Positions 17,970 to 25,443 of a stretch of DNA of 64,000 bases are shown one piece after another. The DNA comes from a virus, in IMG/VR virus record IMGVR_UViG_3300035034_000851, positions 24,951 to 88,950 of that record, one strand, 5' to 3'. How positions within the stretch are numbered: position 1 is the stretch's first letter; the number at the start of each line of letters is the position of its first letter. The notes under the pieces are model-generated. The model was not told the DNA's origin. It did not search any database and saw only the letters and a list, made by a program, of their open reading frames with translations. Both the position numbers and the translations under genes were made by a program.

Positions 17970-18324
17970 AATTTCCTGTTTTGATAATTTCTACTCCTTC
18001 ATCTTCATTAAAATATACAGAAGCTTCTATATCTTCTCCATCATCTAAAGTAATTTCTGTTGGAACTCTCTTATACCAAGAACCATCGTGATCTTGGGGA
18101 TTATAACTTTCTAATCTATCTACCATAGGCATTTGTGCTGGTGTAACTTCATACACTTCAACTCTAATAGGTGATAGTTCTATATTAGGATGTACAAACG
18201 GAATTCCATTTGCTGACATTTGATATTTATCTTTAGTCCAACCTAATCCTATTTTAACTGACTCTCCTAAAACTCCGTTATTATTATAACCTTCTCTTAA
18301 TGTTCCGTAAACTGCTACTTTCAT
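17953..18324 (-). CDS. Gamma-glutamylcyclotransferase-like (AIG2/GGCT) protein
   Basis: A 123-aa GGCT fold: VAVYGTLREGYNNNGVL (the YGTLR...N start) and VEVYEVTPAQMPMVDRLESYNP (the catalytic-type Glu region), ending in YADYR. The family cyclises gamma-glutamyl amides to release 5-oxoproline and the free amine, so here it could trim or reverse the amide bonds made by the ligases next to it. It belongs to the amidoligase cluster. Confidence 0.8.
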   Translation of the reverse strand: MKVAVYGTLREGYNNNGVLGESVKIGLGWTKDKYQMSANGIPFVHPNIELSPIRVEVYEVTPAQMPMVDRLESYNPQDHDGSWYKRVPTEITLDDGEDIEASVYFNEDEGVEIIKTGNYADYR

Positions 18325-18674
18325 ATTTTATTTTTCTTATTATATTTATTAATAAATTGTAACACTGATTTATAAGTGTTGTTAAGTTTGTCATCTCCTT
18401 TATGTTGAGCTTCAATTATTATTGTACTTTTATTAGAAATAGTAGTACAATCTGAACTAATAGTAATTTTGTAATTTAAGCTTTCTATTTTACCTAACAA
18501 TGGCATCAACCAATCCCAAGAAGTATTAAATTTTAATTTGTGTTCATTTCCTAAATTTACAAATCCATAACTAGTATGTCTTATAATACTAATAGGTAAT
18601 CTATAATACACATTATCTAATGTTTTTAAAAAAAATATAGCAATTAATTTATTATTTTGTTTAATTTTATCCAT
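18321..18674 (-). CDS. Phage protein of the NNKLIA...SWDWL family, copy 2
   Basis: A 117-aa paralogue of the protein at 3302-3646: NNKLIAIFFLK start, TSWDWLMPLLGKIES in the middle, VLQFINKYNKK end. Function unknown. Its insertion between GGCT-like and ligase genes suggests these small genes move about as modules. Confidence 0.6.
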   Translation of the reverse strand: MDKIKQNNKLIAIFFLKTLDNVYYRLPISIIRHTSYGFVNLGNEHKLKFNTSWDWLMPLLGKIESLNYKITISSDCTTISNKSTIIIEAQHKGDDKLNNTYKSVLQFINKYNKKNKI

Positions 18675-19408
18675 TACACTTGTTCTTTTAATTCTATTGA
18701 TTGTAAAACTTGCTCTGCAGAAATTATTATTCCATCATAAAACTGTTCTATGCTTAATTCTACTTGGTCGTATGCCCAAGATATTAATTCGTCACTTGCT
18801 AACCAAAAATTAGACAAACTTCTATATTCAAATCCATAAGGTGTTATTCTAAAACAACCTGGAGTACCATAGTATTCTCTTCTTAATTCATCATCATCTA
18901 ATTCAAAAGATGGTACAGCTAAATTGTAATCAAATATTTTAATTACTCTTTCTAAATCATCTTCTGTCATTTTAGTTGGCATTCCAACGTGAATATGTCC
19001 TCCTGCAAATCTTGTATTAGTTTTTTTAGGATTCTTAATTACTAGATCATAAACATTAAAATATTCAGAACAACCAAATTCATAACCTCCTTCAAAATTC
19101 TTTAAATCTTCACTTGAAAATTCAGCAGAAGCTTGAAAAGAAAAATCTATGTTTTCTGGTACACTTCTTCTTATTAAATCTAATCCTTGATAAATGTTTG
19201 CAATAAAATCTTCTTTGCAATCTGAAGGAGGAATATTAAATTCAACCATTACATTATCTCTTAGTACTCCAAAGCCATTACCAAATTTCTTTGGATTATC
19301 CTTATTATGTTCTAAAAAGAATGCTGATGCTGGTACAAAATTGCCGTTGCTTGTGTTTTTAAGGAAAAATTCTGGATCTGTTCCTATAGTAAAATTGTGT
19401 TTTTTCAT
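18674..19408 (-). CDS. Phage COOH-NH2 ligase, type 2 (phiEco32-type amidoligase)
   Basis: A 244-aa protein with FTIGTDPEFFL at residues 6-16 (the D-P-E-F/L metal-ligand start), NVMVEFNIPPSDC near 52, TRFAGGHIHVGMP near 137 (H-x-H) and FRITPYGFEYRSLSNFW near 196. This is the second amidoligase class first noted in coliphage phiEco32, a shortened glutamine-synthetase-like fold. It likely works with the amidoligase at 13791 and the ATP-grasp ligase to build or modify a peptide. It overlaps the preceding gene by one base. Confidence 0.85.
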   Translation of the reverse strand: MKKHNFTIGTDPEFFLKNTSNGNFVPASAFFLEHNKDNPKKFGNGFGVLRDNVMVEFNIPPSDCKEDFIANIYQGLDLIRRSVPENIDFSFQASAEFSSEDLKNFEGGYEFGCSEYFNVYDLVIKNPKKTNTRFAGGHIHVGMPTKMTEDDLERVIKIFDYNLAVPSFELDDDELRREYYGTPGCFRITPYGFEYRSLSNFWLASDELISWAYDQVELSIEQFYDGIIISAEQVLQSIELKEQV

Positions 19409-19409
19409 A

Positions 19410-20300
19410 TTATTTCTTGTAAGTTTTAATTATTAAATTTTTAATATCTTGATTAACTCTGTTTAATGGTAATGTTTTTAAAAAATTTTCAATTTCTTCA
19501 TTTGTAGCTATTTGTTGAGTTTCTTTTATAGTTAAAATTTGTTCGTCATAAGAACATCCTCCACAATTTTGTGGTGTGCAACTACGACAATATTTCTTTT
19601 TAAATGTTATTTCTGAATGATCTGCACTAAATATTCTATATGTAACCTTAAAACTTTTTACATTATCTATAGTAGAAAATTTAATGATATTTTCTGGTTT
19701 TACATCAAGTATTACATTAGGAGCAAAGTCCACAGATTCAAATAAATTTCTTCTAAACTTTTGATAAGGAGTATTTAATTTAGTTAAAAAAGCTTTATTT
19801 TTCTTTTTAACTGTACTTATATAATCTTTAAAATTAATATAATTTATAAAAGAAGTACTAAAAAGATCATAACCAGTTCTTCTAAAAAAAGAATTAGAAA
19901 TAAAAAGTTTATCCCACAAATTAATAGAATCATCTAATTTAAGAAATTCTTTATAATGACAACTTCCAATGCAATAAAAAGGTATTCTAAAAATAGCCCA
20001 AATTATGTTTATTAAACAAAATGGTATAATTTCTAAATCTATTTCAACTCTTAATTTATGTTTAACTTTAAGTTTATCATTAAAATATTCTACTCCTTCT
20101 GGAAATAATTCTTTAATAATGTCTTCATAAAATTTAAGATACTTTTCTTTAAAAGTATAAGCACTTGATGTTATAATTATTTTTTTTAAATTTGGATGAA
20201 TAAATTCTCTAGTTCTTCTTAATCCATCACAACACATATCATCATTTATTATTCTAATTAATGCATTATCCTTGTCGTATATTTCTGCTAATGTTTTCAT
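19410..20300 (-). CDS. Hypothetical protein with cysteine cluster (296 aa)
   Basis: Not recognised. A hydrophobic patch near residues 90-110 (IIPFCLINIIWAIFRIPFYC) could be one membrane segment or a buried core. Near residue 240 there is CRSCTPQNCGGC, four closely spaced cysteines that may bind zinc or a cluster. It overlaps the primase gene by 35 bases. Confidence 0.6.
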   Translation of the reverse strand: MKTLAEIYDKDNALIRIINDDMCCDGLRRTREFIHPNLKKIIITSSAYTFKEKYLKFYEDIIKELFPEGVEYFNDKLKVKHKLRVEIDLEIIPFCLINIIWAIFRIPFYCIGSCHYKEFLKLDDSINLWDKLFISNSFFRRTGYDLFSTSFINYINFKDYISTVKKKNKAFLTKLNTPYQKFRRNLFESVDFAPNVILDVKPENIIKFSTIDNVKSFKVTYRIFSADHSEITFKKKYCRSCTPQNCGGCSYDEQILTIKETQQIATNEEIENFLKTLPLNRVNQDIKNLIIKTYKK

Positions 20301-21282
20301 GTAAAAATTTTATTAAACTTTTTTTTCCGTAAACTTGTATAAAATCTGAAGGGTCTTTTGGTAAATCTCCTGATTTATTTTGTGGTAATTCAATTGAAGT
20401 TAAATCATATTCTTCTTTTATTTTTGTAGAATAAATTTTACCAGCTTCATCATTGTCATAAAATACTATAATATGTTTAAATCTCTTTTTTAACAAATTT
20501 ATAGCATTATTAGATACTAAACTACTTTCTGATTTACAAGCTACTGAACTATAACCACATTCATGTAATGTCATTACATCTTTTCTACTTTTAGTTAAAA
20601 TAAGTATTTCACCTTTTTCTGGGAGTTGTTCCCAACATTCTAAAATACCTCCTACCATATTAGATCTCCATTTAAAAAACTTTGCAGCTCTAGGTCTATA
20701 CAATTTAAAATCTTCTTGTTTTTCTGCATAAACATACATTGGATCATGTTGTTTATATTCATAATAAAAATCACCTCTTATCCAAGCTCTGTGACAAGCT
20801 CTTACTCTAAATTTAATTAAAGTAGGTAAAGTTATATGGTATTGAAACCAATATCTTAAATCTATTTCATTGAATTTTTGAGTTACTATTGCTATTCTTG
20901 CTTTACCTATTTCATTTTTTTTAATTTCTTGTGTCATTCTTGGTTTTTTTGATACAAAACTGTGTTTTTTAATTGTACTATAATCATCTAAAGATTTAGG
21001 TCTGTGTAAGCCTAAATTAAAATCTTTTGCTATAGTATTGCAAACATCTTTAAATGAATCCAATTCTAATGCTTTTTGTGCTACATAAAAACAATCCATA
21101 TGTGTTTTTTCAGACGCCCAATCAATAAATATTAAATTTCCATTGTTATAATCAAAATAAGCTCTACCATTAGTGTCATTTCTCCAAGGATTTTTACAAT
21201 TAGTGTTAAAAGAAATTTTACCTGGAAAATACCGTTCCATTATATCTTCCTGTGAGATTTTGTTCAGTATCAATGTTTTCAT
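20266..21282 (-). CDS. TOPRIM-domain DNA primase (DnaG-type)
   Basis: Synthesises RNA primers for phage replication. The N-terminal part has the DnaG-like core opening (NPWRNDTNGRAYFDYNNG, GNLIFIDWASEK) without an obvious zinc finger. The TOPRIM domain begins near residue 215 with EILILTKSRKDVMTLHECGY and carries IIVFYDNDEAG (the D-x-D motif) near 285. The usual EG of TOPRIM motif 1 is TKS here, a change I recall from other Bacteroidota phage primases. It lies in the replication block with SSB, helicase and polymerase. Confidence 0.85.
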   Translation of the reverse strand: MKTLILNKISQEDIMERYFPGKISFNTNCKNPWRNDTNGRAYFDYNNGNLIFIDWASEKTHMDCFYVAQKALELDSFKDVCNTIAKDFNLGLHRPKSLDDYSTIKKHSFVSKKPRMTQEIKKNEIGKARIAIVTQKFNEIDLRYWFQYHITLPTLIKFRVRACHRAWIRGDFYYEYKQHDPMYVYAEKQEDFKLYRPRAAKFFKWRSNMVGGILECWEQLPEKGEILILTKSRKDVMTLHECGYSSVACKSESSLVSNNAINLLKKRFKHIIVFYDNDEAGKIYSTKIKEEYDLTSIELPQNKSGDLPKDPSDFIQVYGKKSLIKFLHENISRNIRQG

Positions 21283-21526
21283 TTTTTATTTTTCTTTTTA
21301 TAAGTTCTTTTTTATAAGCAAAATAATCTAAAAAAAGTAAACTATTTTCATAAGATAATTCTTCTTCATCATAATACATAGAGTCATCATTTTCTCCTCC
21401 CCCATATTTTAAAGTTACACCCTTTTTAGCTCTTTTTTTTATTAAATTAATTATATTATTTAAATGATTGTCACTTAAATCACATAATTTAATTAAATTT
21501 CCTTCTCTTGTTTTATGTAATTTCAT
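21218..21526 (-). CDS. Hypothetical protein (102 aa)
   Basis: Charged helical protein (MKLHKTREGNLIKLCDLSD) between the SSB terminator and primase. Function unknown. The end overlaps the primase start by 65 bases, so the two are probably coupled. Confidence 0.55.
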   Translation of the reverse strand: MKLHKTREGNLIKLCDLSDNHLNNIINLIKKRAKKGVTLKYGGGENDDSMYYDEEELSYENSLLFLDYFAYKKELIKRKIKNENIDTEQNLTGRYNGTVFSR

Positions 21527-21540
21527 ATTTATAAAATAAA

Positions 21541-21562
21541 AAGGGGCCTATTAGACCCCTTA
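21541..21562 (-). terminator. Intrinsic terminator after SSB
   Basis: On the minus strand GGGGTCTAATAGGCCCC followed by TTTTTATTTT, directly after the SSB stop codon. Confidence 0.85.
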
Positions 21563-21575
21563 TATTATTGTTTAC

Positions 21576-22274
21576 TTAAAAAGGTAAATCATCAGATTCA
21601 CCAGAATCTAACATACTAGGCTCTTTTGGAGCTTCATATTTACCATATTCTACAGTAGAATGTACATTTCTCCAATTTTCCACAAGTCTTTCAAATCGCT
21701 TCATATTGTCTAAATTAGCATGACCAAAGTTTCTAGGTGAAACTTCCATATACTTACCATTCTTTACTCCTAGAACACCTTTTACTTCTCTGTCGCTAAA
21801 GTGCTCTATTGCACCTTTAAGAGAACTTACATCTCCATTACAAAGCTCTTCAAAAGGTAATACTAGTTCACCATCTCTTAGGTCAGGATTCAACCAACCA
21901 ATCATAAAAGAATAAATATCTGCTTCACCCTTACGAGCAATTCTAACATCTTTTCTATCATACCAGTCTGGTAATGAATCCACATCTGGTCCCCATGTAG
22001 TTTGGCCTAAGCCATTAATATACATAAATTTGCCACCATCTTTATCAGTTTTAACTTCTTCATCTTTTAACCAAAATGAAGTTTTTGTATTAACATCGTC
22101 ATTAGATAGTCTTATGTCTATTCTATTTTCATATGTTAATTCATTTTCTAAAGTCATACCTAATATTTCAGATAACTCCTCTTTTGTAGGATTAACTGCA
22201 TCTATCTTAAAATTACTTACACCTGTGTATAAGCCTCCTTTTTCATTTTTTGTTTTTATATTTTCCCAATTCAT
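21576..22274 (-). CDS. Single-stranded DNA-binding protein with DDLPF acidic tip
   Basis: A 232-aa protein that coats single-stranded DNA during replication and recombination. The body is consistent with an OB-fold protein, but I see no diagnostic strand motif. The decisive feature is the C-terminus, DSGESDDLPF, matching the acidic D-D-x-P-F tip that bacterial SSB uses to recruit partner proteins. It lies just downstream of the RecT-like gene and is followed by a terminator. The class of the OB fold cannot be told by eye. Confidence 0.7.
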   Translation of the reverse strand: MNWENIKTKNEKGGLYTGVSNFKIDAVNPTKEELSEILGMTLENELTYENRIDIRLSNDDVNTKTSFWLKDEEVKTDKDGGKFMYINGLGQTTWGPDVDSLPDWYDRKDVRIARKGEADIYSFMIGWLNPDLRDGELVLPFEELCNGDVSSLKGAIEHFSDREVKGVLGVKNGKYMEVSPRNFGHANLDNMKRFERLVENWRNVHSTVEYGKYEAPKEPSMLDSGESDDLPF

Positions 22275-22292
22275 AATTCTATCTCTTCTATA

Positions 22293-22468
22293 TTACTTTT
22301 TTTCTTCAACAATTTCAATAATTTCTCCTTCTTCATTACGGTTTACCTCAGTAGAACCTTCAACCATATGGTCAAATAATTCTTCTGTGGTATAAAGACC
22401 CAATAAAAGATCTGCACCAATTCTGTTAGCTCCTGCTGATAAGCAACGAGCCCATAACATAAATTTCA
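22293..22468 (-). CDS. RecT-like single-strand annealing protein, exon 2
   Basis: The second exon of the gene begun at 23787. Joining base 23337 to 22468 gives codon TTG and restores the frame. The joined junction reads WKKMPKI-L-KFMLWARCLSAGANRIG, then GADLLLGLYTTEEL and an acidic tail to TAA at 22295-22293. The W..MP..ML.ARA.S.GA..GLYTPEE pattern is the conserved C-terminal half of a common phage recombinase group related to RecT/Redbeta. The complete protein is 208 aa. Without splicing, exon 1 would end after three intron-encoded residues. Confidence 0.85.
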
Positions 22469-22532
22469 CTTTTGTTAACGTAAAGGCTCTTTATCCTCTA
22501 CTTCTATATGTTTCCATATAGGTCAGACTATA

Positions 22533-23048
22533 TCATAATAAATTTGTTTGACGTTTTCCTTTAAGAATTTTTGATATGGTAGCTGGATTAACATCAAAGA
22601 TTTTAGCAATCTCATAATTTTTAAATCCTTCTTTTTTCATATTAAAAACTTTACATAAATCTTCTACTTTAATTTTAATATTGTGATGATTATTACCTCT
22701 GCACATATTAGTTAAACCCATTTTATGAGCATGTAAAATATTTTCTTTATGTGTACACCATTCTAAATTATCTAACACATTATTAATTTTATTACCATCT
22801 TTATGATTTACAACTGGTAAATCTAATGGATTTTTTAAAAATGTTTGAGCTACTAATCTATGTAGCTTTTTTGTAGACACTTTATTATTTAGTCTTAACT
22901 GTATGTCAATGTATCCATGATTAGGGTTTGTACATGTAGATTTAAATATATCTTTTGGTACCCCTTTTCTTTTTAAACTTTTGACACGTCCTAAGTTGCT
23001 AATTTCATAGCAACCTTCATACCCCTTTAATTTTTTAAATTTTTCCAT
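22533..23048 (-). CDS. HNH homing endonuclease (NUMOD4-HNH-NUMOD1-type) inside the intron
   Basis: A 171-aa protein from MEKFKKLKGYEGCYEIS at 23048. A NUMOD4 DNA-binding motif (YEGCYEISNLGRVKSLKRKG) is followed by an HNH domain with HRLVAQTFL, VVNHKDGNKINNVLDNLEWCTHKENI (H-N-H residues) near 75-100. The C-terminal repeat YEIAKIFDVNPATISKILKGK is a helix-turn-helix of NUMOD1 type. It would cut intronless copies of the recombinase gene and spread the intron. The frame is open six residues further (MPYLCS), but those codons read through the promoter box TACCTTTG, so the 23048 ATG is chosen. Confidence 0.9.
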   Translation of the reverse strand: MEKFKKLKGYEGCYEISNLGRVKSLKRKGVPKDIFKSTCTNPNHGYIDIQLRLNNKVSTKKLHRLVAQTFLKNPLDLPVVNHKDGNKINNVLDNLEWCTHKENILHAHKMGLTNMCRGNNHHNIKIKVEDLCKVFNMKKEGFKNYEIAKIFDVNPATISKILKGKRQTNLL

Positions 23049-23052
23049 ACTA

Positions 23053-23087
23053 CAAAGGTACGGCAATTAAATGATATAAACAAATTT
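23053..23087 (-). promoter_or_regulatory. Bacteroidota-type promoter for the intron endonuclease
   Basis: Minus strand: AAATTTG (23087-23081), exactly 20 bases, then TACCTTTG (23060-23053). The ATG of the endonuclease follows only four bases after TTTG, so the predicted transcript would be leaderless or nearly so. The same box pair with the same 20-base spacing occurs at 43067, 44144 and 45104. Confidence 0.7.
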
Positions 23088-23336
23088 ATTTTGGATTTTC
23101 GTGGGTATATTATATTCTGCGGACTGCAGTTTCAATACCTAGTCGTTGAACCTTGAAAGAACTTTTAGCTCTAACCTTGGCTGCTGATTGGCTTATAAAA
23201 TATAAAAAGAAAGTGTACTCACACTACCATTTGATTAATTAGGTATTGACCCTCTGCGGTGGAATCTAACACACCAATGCTTTCTTTTTAATATTTTACT
23301 TAGCTTTCCAGACAATTTATCCAATTTATCCTGCCC

Positions 23337-23787
23337 AAATTTTAGGCATTTTCTTCCAATTGTCTTTTCCAGTTAGTCCCATGCCTTCTGCATCTTTCCA
23401 ACTGAATGTGGTAAATTCTTCCATATCTCCACGAACAAAACGAATTTTTGTTCTAATGTCAATAGGCTTTTTTGTAGAGTCTTTGTATTCAGATACAGTT
23501 CCGTCTTCATAAACGTATACTCCATCTTCTACAGTTTGAAATTGTATTCCTCCCTTTCGTAACAGTGCTCCTGTTGCTTTAGCTGATAAACTAAGTTTAC
23601 CTTGTATTGGAATTATATAGTGAAAGCTTTGCATTGTTGCAAAACCTAACTCTTCTCCCATTTGCTTAATTGCAAACGCATCTGATACTGTCTTAACGTG
23701 TGTTGGTAATTTTTTTGAATCAATAAGTTTCTGCAAAAAAACTTCAACTTCGCTATTCTCCTCTTTAGTAATTATTTCCTTCTTCAT
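23337..23787 (-). CDS. RecT-like single-strand annealing protein, exon 1
   Basis: The first 150 residues of a phage annealing protein. KQMGEELGFATMQSFHYIIPIQGKLSLSAKATGALLRKGGIQFQT is the conserved start of the family (G-x-L-x-L-S-A), and TTFSWKDAEGMGLTGKDNWKKMPKI leads into the splice site. The unspliced frame stops soon after, at 23326. It abuts the helicase gene with no gap. Annealing proteins pair complementary single strands for recombination-dependent replication; the RecE-like nuclease at 12860 is the natural partner. Confidence 0.85.
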
Positions 23788-24873
23788 CTAATCCTTCTCC
23801 TCTATATTACTGGGTGAGTCTAATTCTTTAAAAGTGTTTGTTTCACCATCAAAGTATAGACCCTTTTTTAAGTTTGGACGACCTAATCTGTTTTTTAATA
23901 TTTTTAAACATCTATAGTTGTCCTTTAATTTTACTATGTCATGTCCTAAGTGTTTTCTTATTTCATAACGATCAGGGGCAAACAAACCTAACACTACTAA
24001 AGCGTCACGTTGTGTTAATTTGTTATCTGCTAGACCATCTAAACTTGGTTCTAACTTAGATTCAATACTTTGTCCTTGATTAGTAAACTGCATTTTTTCT
24101 TTATCTGCAGATTGCTGCTGTACATTTACTACAGCGTATTTAAAATGTTTAGTAATTTGTTTTCTAGAGTAATCTGCTGACCACTTAGTTATAGTTTGAT
24201 GTTTATTCATCATTTGACCTGTTACTCCATCTTTTTCTTCTTGAAGAAGACTAATATGATCTGTAATTACTATTACAAATTCATTTAAATCATTAGGTGT
24301 ATAATGAGAATATATCTTTTCATCTTTTCCTTGTATATTTAAAGTTTTGTAATGATGAGTTCCATTCTTTTCAGAATAGTCTCTTACATATTTATAAATA
24401 CCTGTTGGATTAGATATACTATCTTCCACTACTAAATATTTTTCTAGATCTTGAAAGTATTCTCTACATTCATATATTTTATTTAATACATCTTGACTAA
24501 TAACTTTATTAGTATAGGTTTGTAAATCTAAAACACTGTATGAAAGATTATGTTTTACTTTCAATCTATTTGATATTAAACCTAAAGTAAATTCTTCTTT
24601 AGATTCCTCTAAAGCAAAATAAAGTATTTTAAGTTTTAAATTTTTATCGCTATATTTTTTTATATATTTATAAGGTTCTAATACAAATAATGATTTGGTT
24701 AATTGTGTTTTACCAACACCACTACTTGCAGTAACTATATAATAAACTCCTTTAATTATTCCTGGTATATGTTTGTTTAAAGTTGGAAAATTCTCAAATG
24801 GAATAGTATTAACTAAACCTTTTTTAAAATTATCCCAATTACTTTTTATTTTTTCAAAAGTATTATCAAACAT
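23788..24873 (-). CDS. DnaB-like replicative helicase (RecA-fold)
   Basis: A 361-aa ATPase. Residues 44-60 hold the Walker A motif TASSGVGKTQL. FVIVITDHISLLQEEKDG near 200 corresponds to Walker B, NVQQQSADKE near 250 fits the sensor/H4 region, and RCLKILKNRLGRP near 325 looks like the DnaB C-terminal arginine segment. The N-terminal primase-interaction domain of bacterial DnaB is missing. The gene is flanked by the RecT-like protein and a protein often found beside phage helicases, one base overlapping. Confidence 0.85.
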   Translation of the reverse strand: MFDNTFEKIKSNWDNFKKGLVNTIPFENFPTLNKHIPGIIKGVYYIVTASSGVGKTQLTKSLFVLEPYKYIKKYSDKNLKLKILYFALEESKEEFTLGLISNRLKVKHNLSYSVLDLQTYTNKVISQDVLNKIYECREYFQDLEKYLVVEDSISNPTGIYKYVRDYSEKNGTHHYKTLNIQGKDEKIYSHYTPNDLNEFVIVITDHISLLQEEKDGVTGQMMNKHQTITKWSADYSRKQITKHFKYAVVNVQQQSADKEKMQFTNQGQSIESKLEPSLDGLADNKLTQRDALVVLGLFAPDRYEIRKHLGHDIVKLKDNYRCLKILKNRLGRPNLKKGLYFDGETNTFKELDSPSNIEEKD

Positions 24874-25343
24874 TACATTCCTACTTCAAAGTCGTCTAAT
24901 GTATCTTCATTATTCTCTAAAATGTTTTCACATTCACTAGCTAATGTTGACATATTATTCTTATAAATAAAATAATGTGCGGTTTGTATAAAAGCATACT
25001 GTGATCTTGCTTTATTTTCTACATAGTTTTTAGTTGCTTTTATTATTAAATCAGTTTCATATTCTGGGTATTCTATTATAAATTTTCTCATCTTTTTAAG
25101 ACAAGATTGCTTATCACCTCGAACTGGCATTCCACCAGATCTTATTCCTTTAGGGAATATCTCCCTATAATCATTTATCCACTCTAAAACGTTATCTTGT
25201 TTTTTCGGTGCTTGTTTTATTTTTTGTAATGCTTGGTTTGTAAAATTTAATTCTGTTTCGTTGTGAATAAATCCTCTGTTTACTAATTGTTTCATAATCC
25301 CTATGGATTGTAACAATTTTATTGTATCATCAGTTTTATTCAA
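24873..25343 (-). CDS. Helicase-associated hypothetical protein (156 aa), TTG start
   Basis: WINDYREIFPKGIRSGGMPVRGD followed by CLKKMRKFIIEYPEY and YAFIQTAHYFIYKN is a pattern I recall from Bacteroidota phages, where it lies directly upstream of the helicase. A helicase-loader role is a guess. The start codon is TTG at 25343, preceded by a run of TAAA repeats ending AATAAA, the leader used by the capsid gene too. The next ATG (residue 17) would cut into a helical segment, so TTG is favoured. Confidence 0.6.
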   Translation of the reverse strand: MNKTDDTIKLLQSIGIMKQLVNRGFIHNETELNFTNQALQKIKQAPKKQDNVLEWINDYREIFPKGIRSGGMPVRGDKQSCLKKMRKFIIEYPEYETDLIIKATKNYVENKARSQYAFIQTAHYFIYKNNMSTLASECENILENNEDTLDDFEVGM

Positions 25344-25443
25344 TTTATTTTTATTTATTTATTTATTAAAATGGTATATTAGGATTCAATCCTTTTAAAT
25401 CATCTATACTAATAATTGATGCTTTATTAGAAACTTTATTTAA

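Larger units (their letters stand above)
22469..23336 (-). other. Group I intron (868 bases) interrupting the RecT-like gene
   Basis: The boundaries follow from the reading frame and from group I rules. Exon 1 ends in U (AAAATTT), the intron starts GGGCAGG and ends in G (TAACAAAAG), and splicing joins two halves of one conserved protein in frame. Core-like segments are visible: CTGCAGTCCGCAG about 230 bases in, and TGATATAGTCTGACC about 70 bases before the 3' end, which matches the typical S/P7 segment (GATATAGTCC). An HNH endonuclease gene fills the middle; its stop codon TGA lies inside the S segment. Confidence 0.88.

Noticed and set aside
23049-23066. Longer start for the HNH endonuclease (MPYLCS-)
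   Set aside because: These codons translate the TACCTTTG promoter box; the same artefact (SYLCIT) appears before the gene at 45146.
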